Assembly: GCA_963920525.1 (NCBI GenBank) | Contig: OY986435.1 | Span: 298,094,708-298,158,707 of the forward strand | Source of the DNA: Dichetophora obliterata | Lineage: Eukaryota > Arthropoda > Insecta > Diptera > Sciomyzidae | DNA: 64,000 nt | Direction: 5' to 3' | In this document: positions 32,500-44,380 of the stretch, in pieces | Layout: the number at the start of each line of letters is the position of its first letter | Position numbering within the stretch: the stretch's first letter is position 1 | The notes under the pieces: generated by a model | Seen by the model: the letters and a program-made list of their open reading frames with translations, nothing else | Told to the model about the DNA's origin: nothing | Database searches by the model: none | Program-made: the position numbers and the translations under genes

Positions 32500-33253
32500 T
32501 CCCGATTACCTATTATGAGTATTATGATGACAAAGACAATGAGACCACAGAAATTTTCTACGAGCTCCTTGAAAATGCTTACGAGCGCTGCTCCCGTCAC
32601 GACATTAAAGAATGGGTCTTGCAATGAATGCAGATAAGACAAAATACTTGGTGTCAACGAGAAAACAGTCTCTGCGTCTTAGAGCCTACGTAACAGTTTA
32701 CAATACCTCCTTCAAGGCTGTGAAGGACTTCGTCTATCTGGGATCCAGCATAAACTCAACCAACGATATCAGCATTCAGATCAAACGAAGGATAACTCTT
32801 GCCAACAGGTGTTGTTTTGGGCTCAGTAGGCAATGAGAAGCAGAGCCCTCTCTTGACGAACGAAAATCACGTTCTATAAATTGCTCATCATGCCCGTCTT
32901 ACTTTATGCATCACAAACCTGGACGCTGAGCAGTTCAGATGAAAAGACTTTAGGAGCCTTCGAGACAAAGATCTACGGACCAATCTGCTATAAGAGCTGT
33001 AAAAAACTGCGGCTTTGCTTGCTAGGTTATGTTTAGAGCATGACAGACGATGCTCCAGTGAAGAAAATACTCAAGTCGGTACCCAGCGGTGGTCAACGCA
33101 GAAGAAAACGACCGAATCTGCGTTGGAAAGACCAAGTAGAGGACAACCTGACAAAGCTTGAAATTTCGAACTGGCGCCAGCAAACAAGGGACAGAAATAA
33201 CTGGCGCGCCAAGATCACCATGCAGTTGCAGCGCCAACTAAGTAAGTAAGTAA
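32500..33253 (+). pseudogene. RTE-type LINE, internally deleted copy 3
   Basis: Begins with an endonuclease-domain scrap (ETTEIFYELLENAYERCSRH at 32540-32600; the family pattern is FYE.LE..Y..CP.HD). It jumps within a few bases to RT C-terminal sequence (MGLAMNADKTKYLVST, FVYLGSSINSTNDISIQIKR). The middle of ORF2, including YADD, is gone. It ends in SGGQRRRKRPNLRWKDQVED, NWRQQTRDRNNW, then GCGCCAACTAAG and a TAAG repeat at 33238-33253. The short tandem tail is a hallmark of RTE-group insertion. About 80-90% similar in protein to copies 1 and 2 as judged by eye. It is dead. Confidence 0.78.
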
Positions 33254-34837
33254 GATTGTTATGATTTCCATTACCAAAGAATAATAATACTAAATACACA
33301 TTTAAAATTTATTTCAGAACTCAAAGGGATAATTAGATATTCAGGACAAAACCCTGTTATTTTTATGGTTTTATCTTATTTTACATTTTATTCCCATTTT
33401 ATTTTCTAAGAGCTCGTGAAACATATAACCCAATTTTTTATTTACGTCAAATATTACCTCAATCTAAGAATTCAATAAGAGAATTTATGTATCTGGGACA
33501 TCGCTGGCTTATATTGATGGTTTTCATGAGAAAGACAGGAGAAGCTATACAATTTTGTATGGAAACAAGTATTGCTTCTCGTGTCTTTCTTATAGTTAGT
33601 GTGCTCCTTCGTGATACAGAATAATGCAGTTAGTCTCAAACAAGGGTGCCCCCATTTTAACAGATTGTTGCTTTTGTTTGTTCCACACATGACCTCAGCA
33701 ACTCACCGCTTCATAGCCGGTAGAACTTCTATCTTTTTACTTACCTGCAATAAAAGAAAAAAAATAATTATATATATAAATCTGTATGGTTTTATTTTAA
33801 TGGATTTTTATTTATGCAAACAGTTTTTTTCATTATCTTTGATGTAACAGTGAAAGTTTATTTTATCTCAAAAATTTCAAATATGTTTTGCTATTACAGA
33901 AAAATCATCCAGCTAGACAATGGTCTAGTTATGTAAGAAAATTTCTATACTCGTAAGATTCTATCTTTTTCTCTCTCATACCTTCAAACGCATTTGATTT
34001 TTTGTAACGTAAAAGACGTTCAATTTGATACTCTACAATACAAGCTAAATATTTTAATTTAAATACCACTGATAACTCATTTTGTTCAGTTTATATTGCT
34101 TTATTAATTAGAATCATAAAATTAAAGTAATTCATAAAATGTTAAAAGTAAAAATTTTATTGATATTCACCAAATACTCTAAAGTTTGAGTACATTTTGT
34201 ACAAGTGGTAAAAAGATGAATTGAACTTGATGAATTGCACTTGATTTATACGGACAAAATATTAACAGTTATTGTTTTTATTTTTTCTTTGTACTGTATT
34301 CTACGCTTAGTGACAATATGACACTGAACGTCGTTTGAGGGAAATTTTTTTACAGCTTAATAACGACATACATTGGAAATTTTTCTTTGGTAAATTTAAA
34401 TTTAAAATCCATAGTGGGTTTGAAAACAAATAAGAAAAATATAAGGTTTAATATTTACAAATTGTGTCAAATTGACACTTAAAGCGTTTGAAAGTTAAAT
34501 ACAAATAAAAAATCATAAAATTATAAAAAAATAAAAATGAGAGCTGATGTCGCTTCCAAAATTTTTATAAAACGATTTAAATAATGCGTACATTTTAGGG
34601 AGGAGATATTAGATATAAGTATGGACTGCTTTGCCTTTTAAATTTGAATTTGTTGTTCGATTTTCAATTGTAAGAATCAGTGCATTATTCTTACTTTGAC
34701 ACTATTTACGTAATAATAAGGGTAGAGTCATGATGATTTGACGAAAGAAGCTTTTGGTATTTTCAAATATAACGGCAACCATGCTTTTTTCAGGGCGCAC
34801 ACAATTGTCAATTACTGCCTGTCATCCGTTGAGCAGT
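33254..34837. other. AT-rich non-coding DNA
   Basis: No domain, RNA gene or element end recognised. The short ORFs at 33472-33847 on both strands have no identifiable product. Confidence 0.5.
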
Positions 34838-36933
34838 ATACTTACTTACTTAGTTGGCGCTACAACCGTATGTCGGTTTTGGCCTCATCTAAGAATTTGC
34901 CATTTCTGTCTTTCGCTTGCTGGCGCCAGTTGGGAATTCCAATCTTCGTCAGGTTGTCCTCTACTTGGTCTTTCCAACGAAGATGCGGTCGTCCTCTTCT
35001 GCGTTGACCGCCGCTGGGTACTGAATCAAATGTTTTCTTCACTGGAGCATCGTCTTTCATGCGCTGAACATGACCAAGCCAGCGAAGCCGCTTGATTTTA
35101 ATGCGCTTAACTATTTAGATTTCAGCGTACAGCTCAAACAGTTCATCATTATACCGTATTCGGTACTCGCCATTGACACAGATTGGTCCGTAGATCTCAC
35201 GACGAATCTTTCTCTCGAATGCTCCTATTTTCACCTGAACTGCTCAGCGTCCAGGTTTGTGATGCATAAAGTAGGACGCGCATGACGAGCTATTTATAGA
35301 GCGTAATTTTCGTTCGTCGAGAGAGGGCTCTGCTTCTCAATTACCTACTGAGCCCAAAGTAACACCTGTTGGCAAGAGTTATTCTTCGTTTGATCTCAAT
35401 GCTGATGCTGGATCCCAGATAAACGAAATCCTTCACAACCTCGAAGGAGGTGTTGTCAAATGTAACGTGGGTTTTCCCAAGACGCTGGGACTTTCTGTTT
35501 GTTGACACCAAGTATTTCGTCTTATCTACATTCACTGCCAGACCCATTCGACTTGACTCTTTTTCTAATCTGGAAAATGCTGCACTGATTTTGCGCGTAT
35601 TCTGGCCAATGATATCGATGTCATCAGCATACGCAAGCAGCATAACACTCTTGTAGAATATTGTGCCACTACGTCTCAGATCAGCAGCTCGGATGATCTT
35701 TTCCATCATTTGGTTGAAAAATTCGCACGAAAAGGAATCACTTTTTCTGAAACCTCCCGATTTTAACTGCGCTGCTGGTGTTGCTCAGTGTCATCCTGCA
35801 AAGTCATATTAGTTTTGCAGGAATACCAAATTCAGACATGGTGGAGTACAGGTGCTTCCTTATTGGGCTGTCGAAAGCAGCTTTGTAGTCGACAAAAAGA
35901 TGGAGGGTGTCGACTTGTTTTTCTTGAGTCTTCTCCAAGTTTTGTCGTAGCGTGAAAATCTGGGCGATGGTAGACTTTCCAGACCTGAAGTCACATTGAT
36001 AAGGTCCGATCAGTTTGTTTACAATGGGCTTCAATCTTTCACATAAAACGCTCGACAGGAACTTATATGCGATATTAAGAAGGCTTATCCCACGGTAATT
36101 GGCACAGATAGTAGGATCGCCTTTCTTGTGGATTGGGCAGAGCACACTGAGATTCCAATCGTACGGAATGCATTCTTCCGACCATATTCTGCATAGAAGC
36201 TCGTGAATGCATTTAAGTAGAGCTTCGCCTCCGTTCTTAAACAACTCAGCAGGTAAGCCATCAGCTCCCGCGGCTTTGTTATTTTTAAGCCGAACTATAG
36301 CTGTCAGAACTTCATCATAGTCGGGCAGCGGAACCTCGACGTTGTCATCCGAAATTGGGGTTTCCGGAATATCATCTGTATTGGCGGGATTGTTGTTAGA
36401 GTCGCCATTTAGAAGCCATTTAGACACTTCTGTGTTCCCTCCATAACGTCAGTGTACTCTGGACATCTGTCACTAGATTCCCGTTTTCATCCTTGCAGGA
36501 AGAGGCCCCGGTTTTAAAACCATCAGCAAGGCGTCTTATTTTTTCGAAAAATTTTCGGGCCTCATTCCTGTCACCATACATCTCAATCTTCTCCTGCTCG
36601 CACTTTTCTGCCTCTCTTTTTTTCCGCCTGAAAATATGTCTCTCTTCCCTCCTCTTTTCTTTGTTTCGCTCCTTAGCAGCGCGCGTTACAGCCGACTGCA
36701 GGGTCTTTCTCTGCAGTGGCGTCGCGACACTCCTGGTCGTACCACTGGTTTCGGCGAGGGCGGTGGTAGCGAATCACCTCTTCAGTCGTCGCACGCATGG
36801 AGTTGGAAATGTGTGTCCACTGCGCGTATATATCATCGATTGGAGGAGTGCTTTGAAGCAGGAGTGAGAGTTGAGTGGCGAAAGCATCGGCTGTCTGTTT
36901 CGATTGCAGCTTGTCGACGTCTAGCTTGAGCAT
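34838..36933 (-). pseudogene. RTE-type LINE, copy 2 (longest)
   Basis: Minus-strand copy running from the post-endonuclease linker (DADFATQLSLLLQST-like, 36933-36680; RNEARKFFEKIRRL; CKDENGNLVTD) through RT to a TAAG-repeat tail at 34839-34854. RT blocks are RLKNNKAAGADGLPAELF, NYRGISLLNIAYKFLSS, CDFRSGKSTIAQIFTL, VDYKAAFDSPIRKHLYST, the catalytic AYADDIDIIG (intact here), VDKTKYLVST and FVYLGSSI. The end has RGRPHLRWKDQVED and NWRQQAKDRN. Frameshifts or stops fall near 36430, 35800-35710, 35340 and 35060. It lacks the endonuclease, so it is 5'-truncated. Being inverted relative to copies 1 and 3, it can pair with them in a read-through transcript. Confidence 0.82.
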
Positions 36934-37616
36934 TATAGGTATGTATATAAAAATGCCAGTCGTATCTCTGAAATGCTTGTTGCTGCATGTTTTTTATTTT
37001 TTTTTTGTGCTTTCTGCTTAATTTTGCCTACTTATGTTTTTGCATGAAATATAATGGTGCTACGTTACTCTTAGCGATTTAAACTATTAATTATCCAATA
37101 AAGGTAATTATTTATTAAATTTTGTAATAGTATTTGACAGAGTGGGTAGGTTGAAAACTATTAGATTAAGATTTGTCAAAGGATGATACTATTAAATTCT
37201 TCTAAGGCTCTGTCAAATCCTTCTCATAAGTAGAAATAATTGACTCTTCCCATTTCTTCTGTTTCACTCCATCTCGAGAAAACAATTTGGTATTCACATT
37301 TGCGATCAAATTTTAGTGCAAATTATAAAAATATATTTTTTCGTCAACTCATCGTCGCTCTTTCCTGCATACATGTGTAAAGACCTCACTTTACAATGTA
37401 CTGATTTACACCACTTACTTAGTCGTTAGATGCCATGGCATTCACATCAAAATAGTAAGTGCGACAACCAAAACCATACATTGCTAAATATCATTTATAA
37501 AAAAAAATTATATTAAAAAGCATGACACAAAGGAAATGTTAACAGAATAGCCAATCCTGGAGTCGAAAAAGTATAACTGACTTGCAAATTTAATGTTACT
37601 GATGATATACATGCAC
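36934..37616. other. AT-rich non-coding DNA
   Basis: No feature recognised apart from T runs near 36990. Confidence 0.5.
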
Positions 37617-38133
37617 TCAGTGACAAAAAACCCTCGCACATGAATTTTCAACAAGTTGTTGAACCTTTAAAGAAAAACTTAAAGCTATTTAAAGTCGTCT
37701 GTCAAAATTTAATTTCTATTTTTTTATTTATTTTTTCACTGTTTTTTTATTTTTTTTTTATAAATTTACAGAAAAGTTTAATAAATTCAATTTAAACGCT
37801 ATGGTTTTATTTTTTTTTTTAAATAAAAGACTTAAAAAGGTAAAAAAATGGTAAAGGGTCCAAGAGTAAAAAAGCACGCCGTGTGAATACATACGAATGG
37901 AGTGTACGAAATGTAATTAAAAATTACAATACGGGGTACTTTTTCGAAGAAGCTAAAGTGAAAGGCCTAAGGAAATAACACCATGATAGGAACGCCTTAT
38001 AAAAATAATTTCGTAATCGCTTTCTTCATGTTAGTAGCATCAATAAAACATTCCGAACAATGCAACGTCAACTGAAAACTAAGTTCCAAAAAATTAAAAA
38101 AGTATTTACTCTGCGAGGGTTTTTTGTCACTGA
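37617..38133 (+). mobile_element. Tc1-type deletion derivative
   Basis: Inverted ends TCAGTGACAAAAAACCC..GCA at 37617 and 38133, with TACAT just outside both. Inside, near 37900-37960, VIKNYNTGYFFEEAKVKG, and near 38005-38070, NRFLHVSSINKTFRT then MQRQLK, resemble the N-terminal helix-turn-helix region of Tc1-type transposases. The DDE catalytic core is missing. The internal deletion leaves about 517 bp, making it a non-autonomous derivative. The TA target site cannot be fixed exactly. Confidence 0.55.
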
Positions 38134-38318
38134 ATGTACATTGAAGTTTTTTTTTAAAAAATAATTTAAAATCTTATCTACGCACGGCTTCGGTATTGCA
38201 ATTGGTAGCGGACTTGACAGTCTTGCAAAGGATTTCAGGGGATGTATATTCTTTATCATTCTTGATCTTAGAATTTTTACTATTTATTGTTTTTACTTAT
38301 AAATAATAAACAACGCTC
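38134..38318. other. short spacer with weak tRNA-like motifs
   Basis: Bases 38190-38250 contain GCAATTGGTAGCGG, reminiscent of a D-arm, but no convincing box B, so I do not call a SINE. Confidence 0.25.
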
Positions 38319-38320
38319 TA

Positions 38321-38696
38321 AAAAGTATGAAATAAGAAAATATTCTCATCTAAATTTTGGTGTACAAACTATTCAATATTTTTTGTGTGTTAAATAAACA
38401 ACTTATACATAATATATTTTATTGTATCTAAAACATATTCATAGTGATATTCAGAATATTCACGTGGCAGTATGTCACCTCATATGTGTATATGGTTATA
38501 TGTAGCCCTCTAGATTTACAGTGTGATGCACTTTTCACTTAAGCTTATGATCGCTTACTACTGTTAAAATGTAGTGTTTTGTTAGGTAGCTGGCATACGA
38601 ACACGGATATCTTATTAACAGCACTACGCATTAATATTAAATACAATAAAATACATAACAATTTAAGATGAGAATATTTTCTTGTTTCATACTTTT
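38321..38696. mobile_element. TA-flanked MITE with about 32-bp TIRs
   Basis: TA at 38319-38320 and 38697-38698 flank a 376-bp segment. Its ends match for about 32 bp (AAAAGTATGAAA-AAGAAAAT and ATTCTCATCT) with one mismatch. The TA duplication suggests Tc1/mariner mobilisation. The interior is AT-rich and non-coding. Confidence 0.7.
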
Positions 38697-38698
38697 TA

Positions 38699-39174
38699 TA
38701 GCATGATTTTTAGCAGTCGGGTTTTAGTTTTTTGAACAAATTTCTTATTTAAATTATTTTAACTATACAATTTTTATATAATTGAAAGTACTAACTACAA
38801 ATCAATTTTTTGATGATAAAATTATACATTATATTACATTTTTCATGTATTTTTAAAAATAAAACACTTGACAAGATTTTTCTTTTTTTTTTGCTACATG
38901 TTTTTTTATCGTATCTGAATTTCAGTAGGTTTAATTTAATTAAAAGAATCTTTGAATAATCTGTTTGACGTAATAATTTATTGCCTTGCAGTTTGTTTGA
39001 CCTAAAAAGATGATAGTTAAAATATTTTTGTATGGCTGTCATCTCTCTGCAGAGAGCTATTTTCAAAAATATCCACTTTTTCGTTATGTAACACAAAATT
39101 TTCAAAATTTGAGTAAGAAATTTGTATAGAAATTGTGTATTGATCGTGTCCTTTAAGCACAGTTTTTTTAAGGT
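38699..39174. other. AT-rich DNA before the minisatellite
   Basis: ORFs on the minus strand (38791-39226) overlap the minisatellite edge and have no recognised product. A partial minisatellite unit is visible near 39137-39172. Confidence 0.4.
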
Positions 39175-39415
39175 AAGGTGTCTCTACCTTTGGAACATGA
39201 TTTATTCTAAGTGAAGGTGTCTCCACCCTTCAAGCGCAGTTATCTTAAGGGAAGGTGTCTCTACGCTTGGAACATGGTTTATTCTAATTGAAGGTGTCTC
39301 CACTTTTCAAGCGTAGTTGTCTTAAGTGAAGGTGTCTCCACCCCTCAAGAGTAGTTATATTAAGCGAAGGTGTCTCCACCCTTTGAACATAGCTTAGCGT
39401 AAGTGAAGGTGTAGA
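39175..39415. repeat. minisatellite of alternating 38- and 39-bp units
   Basis: AAGGTGTCT recurs at 39175, 39214, 39252, 39291, 39329 and 39367, with a partial unit at 39406, so the period is 38-39 bp. Two unit types occur. Type A contains GGAACATGRTTTATTCTAA and type B contains CAAGCGYAGTTRTCTTAA. The order is A-B-A-B-B-A. Units share the AAGGTGTCTCYAC head. The repeat is not CRISPR-like because there are no unique spacers. Confidence 0.85.
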
Positions 39416-40743
39416 TGTGAAGTTGTAACATATCAAGTAAATGGATAGTAACTTAATAAATACATATAAATAAGTATAAATTAATTATATTAATCTAATT
39501 TATATAATTTTTTAGAACTAATAATAATTATTTAACTTACTGTTAAGTAATTAAATAACACTTATAAAAGAAATAATAAAGAATTAGTTTACAGTTTAAC
39601 ACTAAAACGCCGGCTTTCTTATTTCAACATTGGAATAGTTGGTAAATAAATTGTTTTGAAAGAACCTCTGGATACTTACTGGCCTACTTCAACAAAACCA
39701 GTAAGAAGCAGAAAGGGTTCGTTACAGTATTCATATTATGGTGAGGTTGGGCTTATAAAATATTTGTACAAACATCATGATGCTAAAACAACACTCAATT
39801 TATAAGCTTCCAGTATCGGGTTTGTTCGTTGAATAAATATCACCTTCAAAAAATGTATTTTTGAACCTCTTTTATTAAAATAATTCCATTCAAACAATAA
39901 GAAATCATAAAAATACATTACATTTTTAAAATTTCAAAATTTTCGAACTTTAATAAAGTTTTGAAATTGTTAAACAAATATTGCAATGAAAATGTGTTAT
40001 ATCTATATTTCGTTAATTTCTTTTCATACCAATGCACAACTACAAAGAAACACGCCACAAAAGCGTGCAGCATTTTGTGCCGAAACAAAAGAAACATTTT
40101 GATCGCTACAAGCAGTGAAAGCATCAAAGCGATTGCCGATCAGGCATGCCAACTGGTAGGGAATTCCCGGATATGCGGGGAATTTTATGTCAATTGGGAA
40201 ATAGGAAATAGCGGAATTTAATAATTTATCTAATTTTTAATGATTTTCTGTATTATAATGATGAGAATATGTATTGTAAGCGGGTGAATAGAACAACAAT
40301 AATCAAATGTAAAAAAATTAGATTTGCAATAATTGCTTGCATAAAACCACCCTTAACATACTTTGGAATCGATATATTGTATCTTCAAAGTTTCAAGTCG
40401 AGACTCGAAAACACATTTTCCTTTTTAAAGTTACTTTTTTTAATTTTATAGTGTGCTATTTTTCTTATCAAAATGAATTGTTTTCATAAAATTTATACAA
40501 TCCTTACAGTATTTATTGTAATATTCAATGAAAAAAAATCTATAAGTAAATTCATTAAAAATTTTTTTTGAGGGGAATTAGATGAAAAATGTTCATAAAA
40601 GACAAAAATCACTCAACTATTGCACAACCATTGTGTATGGACTTGCTGAACGCGACTGATCAGTTTCTGATTAGTTCAACATATTGTAAACATGTTGAGT
40701 GCTTTGGCTGCGATTTATTTTTCCGCTTCATTTACTCAACGTG
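39416..40743. other. AT-rich non-coding DNA
   Basis: A segment at 39590-39760 (AAAACGCCGGCTTTC, ATTGGAATAGTTGG) is richer in GC and might be part of an LTR element leader, but no LTR pair or ORF supports that. Nothing else recognised. Confidence 0.35.
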
Positions 40744-40746
40744 TTA

Positions 40747-41106
40747 GGCTTTTTACACATGGAGCAATTGAAAAGTAATACAACTACAATGCAATAGCTT
40801 AAAAATTTGCAAACCACTCCAATTTATACTGAAGTACAATCTATGAAAACTATGAAAATTATTTCATATTTTTTATACGCGAAGAACTAAAGGTCAAAAT
40901 ATAATTTGGGTGCATCCATACATAAGGAAAAATATTAACCGCAGATAATTCGTCGCAGCAAAAGAACGACAGGAAGCTTTGTTGCATTGAACTGGTCGCA
41001 AATGTGTTGCACAAGTTTCTTCACATGAAGGCTTCAGCATAAATATATTGGTTAAAAACTTTTTTGTAGTTGCATTGCTTTTCAATTGCTCCATGTGTAA
41101 AAGGCC
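40747..41106. mobile_element. TTA-flanked MITE with about 44-bp TIRs
   Basis: TTA at 40744-40746 and 41107-41109 flank a 360-bp segment. Its ends, GGCTTTTTACACATGG and AGCAATTGAAAAG-AAT-CAA, match for about 44 bp with few mismatches. TTA duplication is the habit of PIF/Harbinger elements. There is no coding capacity. Confidence 0.7.
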
Positions 41107-41109
41107 TTA

Positions 41110-41499
41110 AAATTGAAAAGTTTGACAGTTGAGAAATTTTATTGATGATAATTTTATTGATTATTTGTTATTTCTTTTATTTCTGACACTACTGCTTTTG
41201 TTTTTGCTTTTGTCGTCTGTCAAATTAGAAAAAAAATTGAAGTTTGAGGCAGCAACAATTGGCGTCGTATTTTATATTTGTTGTGTTGTCTCTACAAAAT
41301 ACATCTAATAAGAAAACATGCGTTCTCTATTTGACAACTGGTATTCGTCACATGTCGCAGTCAATTTGTATCGGTTATCAGTCAACAAACAAACTGCTTG
41401 CAAAAAAAATTATTTATTTTTTAAATTAAAACATCAATTTCAGAACAAAACCATTAACCTTAAATGCATGTCACCCCTGACTTTTTCGTTAGATTCGAA
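41110..41499. other. AT-rich non-coding DNA
   Basis: Short unrecognised ORFs only. Confidence 0.4.
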
Positions 41500-41690
41500 G
41501 TCTTTCATATGTTAAAACATGTGATCAAGCAAGAACCACCTATAACCAATTATGATTGGAAAAGTGAAAAATTTCACCTAAATCAGTTCAGTGGTTCTTG
41601 AGTATACTGGCAGTCACAAAAATTCTCAACACTTACAAGTTTAATTTTTATATAATAGTATAGATAATAGAATAGATACCTACATGTTTT
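41500..41690 (+). repeat. possible 3' end of an RTE-type LINE
   Basis: AATTTCACCTAAATCAGTTC, GTGGTTCTTGAG and a short AT run ending TAATAGTATAGATA have the typical layout of the 3' ends of insect RTE-type LINEs. ACCAATTATGATTGG just upstream is a small hairpin. No ORF is attached. Confidence 0.4.
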
Positions 41691-44380
41691 CATGCACTAA
41701 GGGAAAAAAGTACTAGATTTCTGCAAAAACGTATTTAATTTATCAAAAAACGGGATGGTTCTTAAACCAATAACGTATTTGCATGTTATTGTCAGAGTAA
41801 AGTTATTTTTATAATATTTTAACATTAGTTTTTTTTTTCTTCCTTGATTAGTTAAAATAAACATGAAAAACTACCCATGGTCATGTTATAACAACAAAAA
41901 CAGCAGGAACACAAAAAACGAATTTTCCTTTTCTAATGATAATGATAGTTATAATGATAATGGTAATGATAATGATGATGGGATGATGATGATGATAATG
42001 GTGATGATGAAAATAAATATAGTAGAACATAAAACCAAAACACATGTTTTTAGAACGAAAATTATACAAACAGCGTAGAATATAACCAGTGTCTCATTTA
42101 TCATATTTTATAATTGGGTTAGAGAAGAAAAAAAAATAATAATATATTGCCATCTTTGAACCCCATGCTGTATCCGCCACCAATCATGGGTTGGTAAATT
42201 ATATGGAGAAAACTAAAAAAAGTACAATATATAAAATTCCCGCGGCTAATAAGTGACACGCATATTAATAAAATCACAGGATATGCATAATAAAGAAGGA
42301 AAAAACAGAGTTAAAAAAAAACCAAAAACAAAAAAACATCCAACAAAAACCTAGCTAAGCACCGCCAACAGCGTTAAATCGCCAACAAAAAATTACCCAA
42401 AAGGGAGTTGATGTCATACCAAGAATAATTTTGGCATGCATTCGGTAAGCCGGGTTGCTTTAACACTAAACTGTACTTTATTGTTCTAAATATACTGTTT
42501 GGAGGTAATTAACTACACGTGCCACACACGTTGTGCTTTTTATTTTTAATGATTTTACGGATTTCCTACTTTTTGCAATTTCAAAGTTAATAAGAGCGTG
42601 TAAAATGGGCTTTTATTATTTTGAACTCGAGCCTTAATTAGTGCATGCAAAAAACTACTAATGGATTTTTGCTTTGGTTTTGTTGTGTTGTGTTTATGCT
42701 GTTTTATGTTGAATGCAAACATAGATGGCAGGAAGCTTAGATGTTGTTGATAAGCTGCATACTCGTATAAGGGTAAATTTTCTTCAAGGTTTTTCTATTT
42801 TGCATTTTTCCAAAACCATTTCAAAACAACCCAGTGGTATTTGAAGTTATTATAAAACCGACAAGTATATACAACGTAGCTACGAGGTTTCTATGACTTC
42901 GTTACAATTCATTATTACATTTGTTCTGACATGGCGCTTAACACTTAAGACATCTACATTACAAAGTAAGCGACCATAGGAGTAGGAACGATGTTAATAA
43001 CGCTCAAGGCAGAAGTAAAATTAAAAACTTGATAAAATTTCTCTCTTTTTACTGAAAGGGAACACTGAAATAAAACTTTCACTGAGTAAAAGCCACAATA
43101 ACTTTTGGCGCAATAATTGCTTTAATTAACACAGTGTGAAGAAATCAATCAAAAGAAAAAGCAAAACCAAATTTTATAGAAATTCTTAAAGAGAAACATG
43201 TTGCAAGTTCATTGCACCTGGTCTGACCTCGCAATGTCGTCACAAATTTTTGTAATTTATTTTTTAAGTTGATGTGTTCCAATTTTGTTGTGCCGACATT
43301 CATTGAATTTTCACATAGAAAAAAAAATACCCAAATGCGAAAATTTCAAAGGATTTACTATATTAAAAAACAACTTCTTGATCATGATTAAGACACAATA
43401 CAGCAATAGACTTGTGATAAGTTTTTGTTTATCAAATAATAATATTGTTATCACTCTTTGATTCTTCATCCGCTAAATTTAAGTGAATATTATTTTTAAC
43501 TTGGAAATGAACATAAATAGATATCTTGCACGATTCGAATATCATATTCGGTTATTTAATAAGTTAAATTTTTAAAACAAGTTATATAAACTTTTTCACC
43601 TTAAAATGCGTTAAAATAATCTAAAAACTTATTTATGATTTTAGTCAAAAATTGCAAAAGAAAAATTTAACATAGAAGAAAAAAAATTGGAGTTTCGCCC
43701 TCCAAAGTTTTGGGTAATTTTTTTTATGTTTTTGGTTGGTTTTTATCTGAGCGATGCTTTTACTGCCTATTTTTTGTCATGAATTTCTTACACCATTTAA
43801 CAATTCACAATTTCTCAAACTTATATGATTTCTAAATTTGTGCTAGAGTTAGTTACATTATTCATAACCACAAAACCAATTAATTCTTTTTAATGTGGAA
43901 AATTGAGTAGTTTCTTATTCTAAAAGTTCTTGTTACATTTCAATTCTGGGATCCCAAAACGAAACTATTGGGATTCGAAGGCAATTTATTTGGGATTCCA
44001 GAATTGACTTGCCTATTCTCTACGTCTTTCAGAGATGCTTAGTATTGAGTTTTTATTGGCTAAATTCTATTTAATGAATGTATTGCTACTAAATTTTTTT
44101 TATAATAAACTCATTCAAATAAAGAATATTGATACAGGAATTTGAATAGAGGTATTATTTTTTTTTTGTAAGTAAGACCTCTTTGAATAGAGGTATTGTT
44201 TTTTTTTGTCAATAGGTATTGTTTTTTTCTGTAAGTAAGGCTAACCGATAGTGTTTTCGACAACACATTTTAAATGTGCTTACCAACTCACAACACTCTA
44301 TGATCTCATCACTTAACGCATTATCCATTTTGCAAATCTCAATGGATCAATAAAAATTATGTTAAAACAAGAATCATAGG
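41691..44380. other. AT-rich DNA with a GAT microsatellite and a hairpin
   Basis: Bases 41935-42010 are an impure GAT/AAT microsatellite, which creates overlapping ORFs on both strands. Bases 43940-44010 form a hairpin (AATTCTGGGATCCCAAA with TTTGGGATTCCAGAATT). Bases 44150-44240 hold three partial repeats of AGAGGTATTGTTTTTTTT. No gene recognised. Confidence 0.5.

Noticed and set aside
36493..36929. Two plus-strand ORFs of 97 and 124 residues
   Set aside because: They are the complement of the RTE copy 2 linker region, which reads as LINE on the minus strand.
39175..39415. Regularly spaced repeats, CRISPR-like at first glance
   Set aside because: The whole 38-39-bp unit repeats with no unique spacers, and the context is a eukaryotic genome.
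39590..39760. Possible LTR-retrotransposon leader (ATTGGAATAGTTGG)
   Set aside because: No second LTR, no coding domain and no target duplication found.
41863..42078. Asp/Asn/Met-rich ORFs on both strands
   Set aside because: They are readings of a GAT microsatellite.
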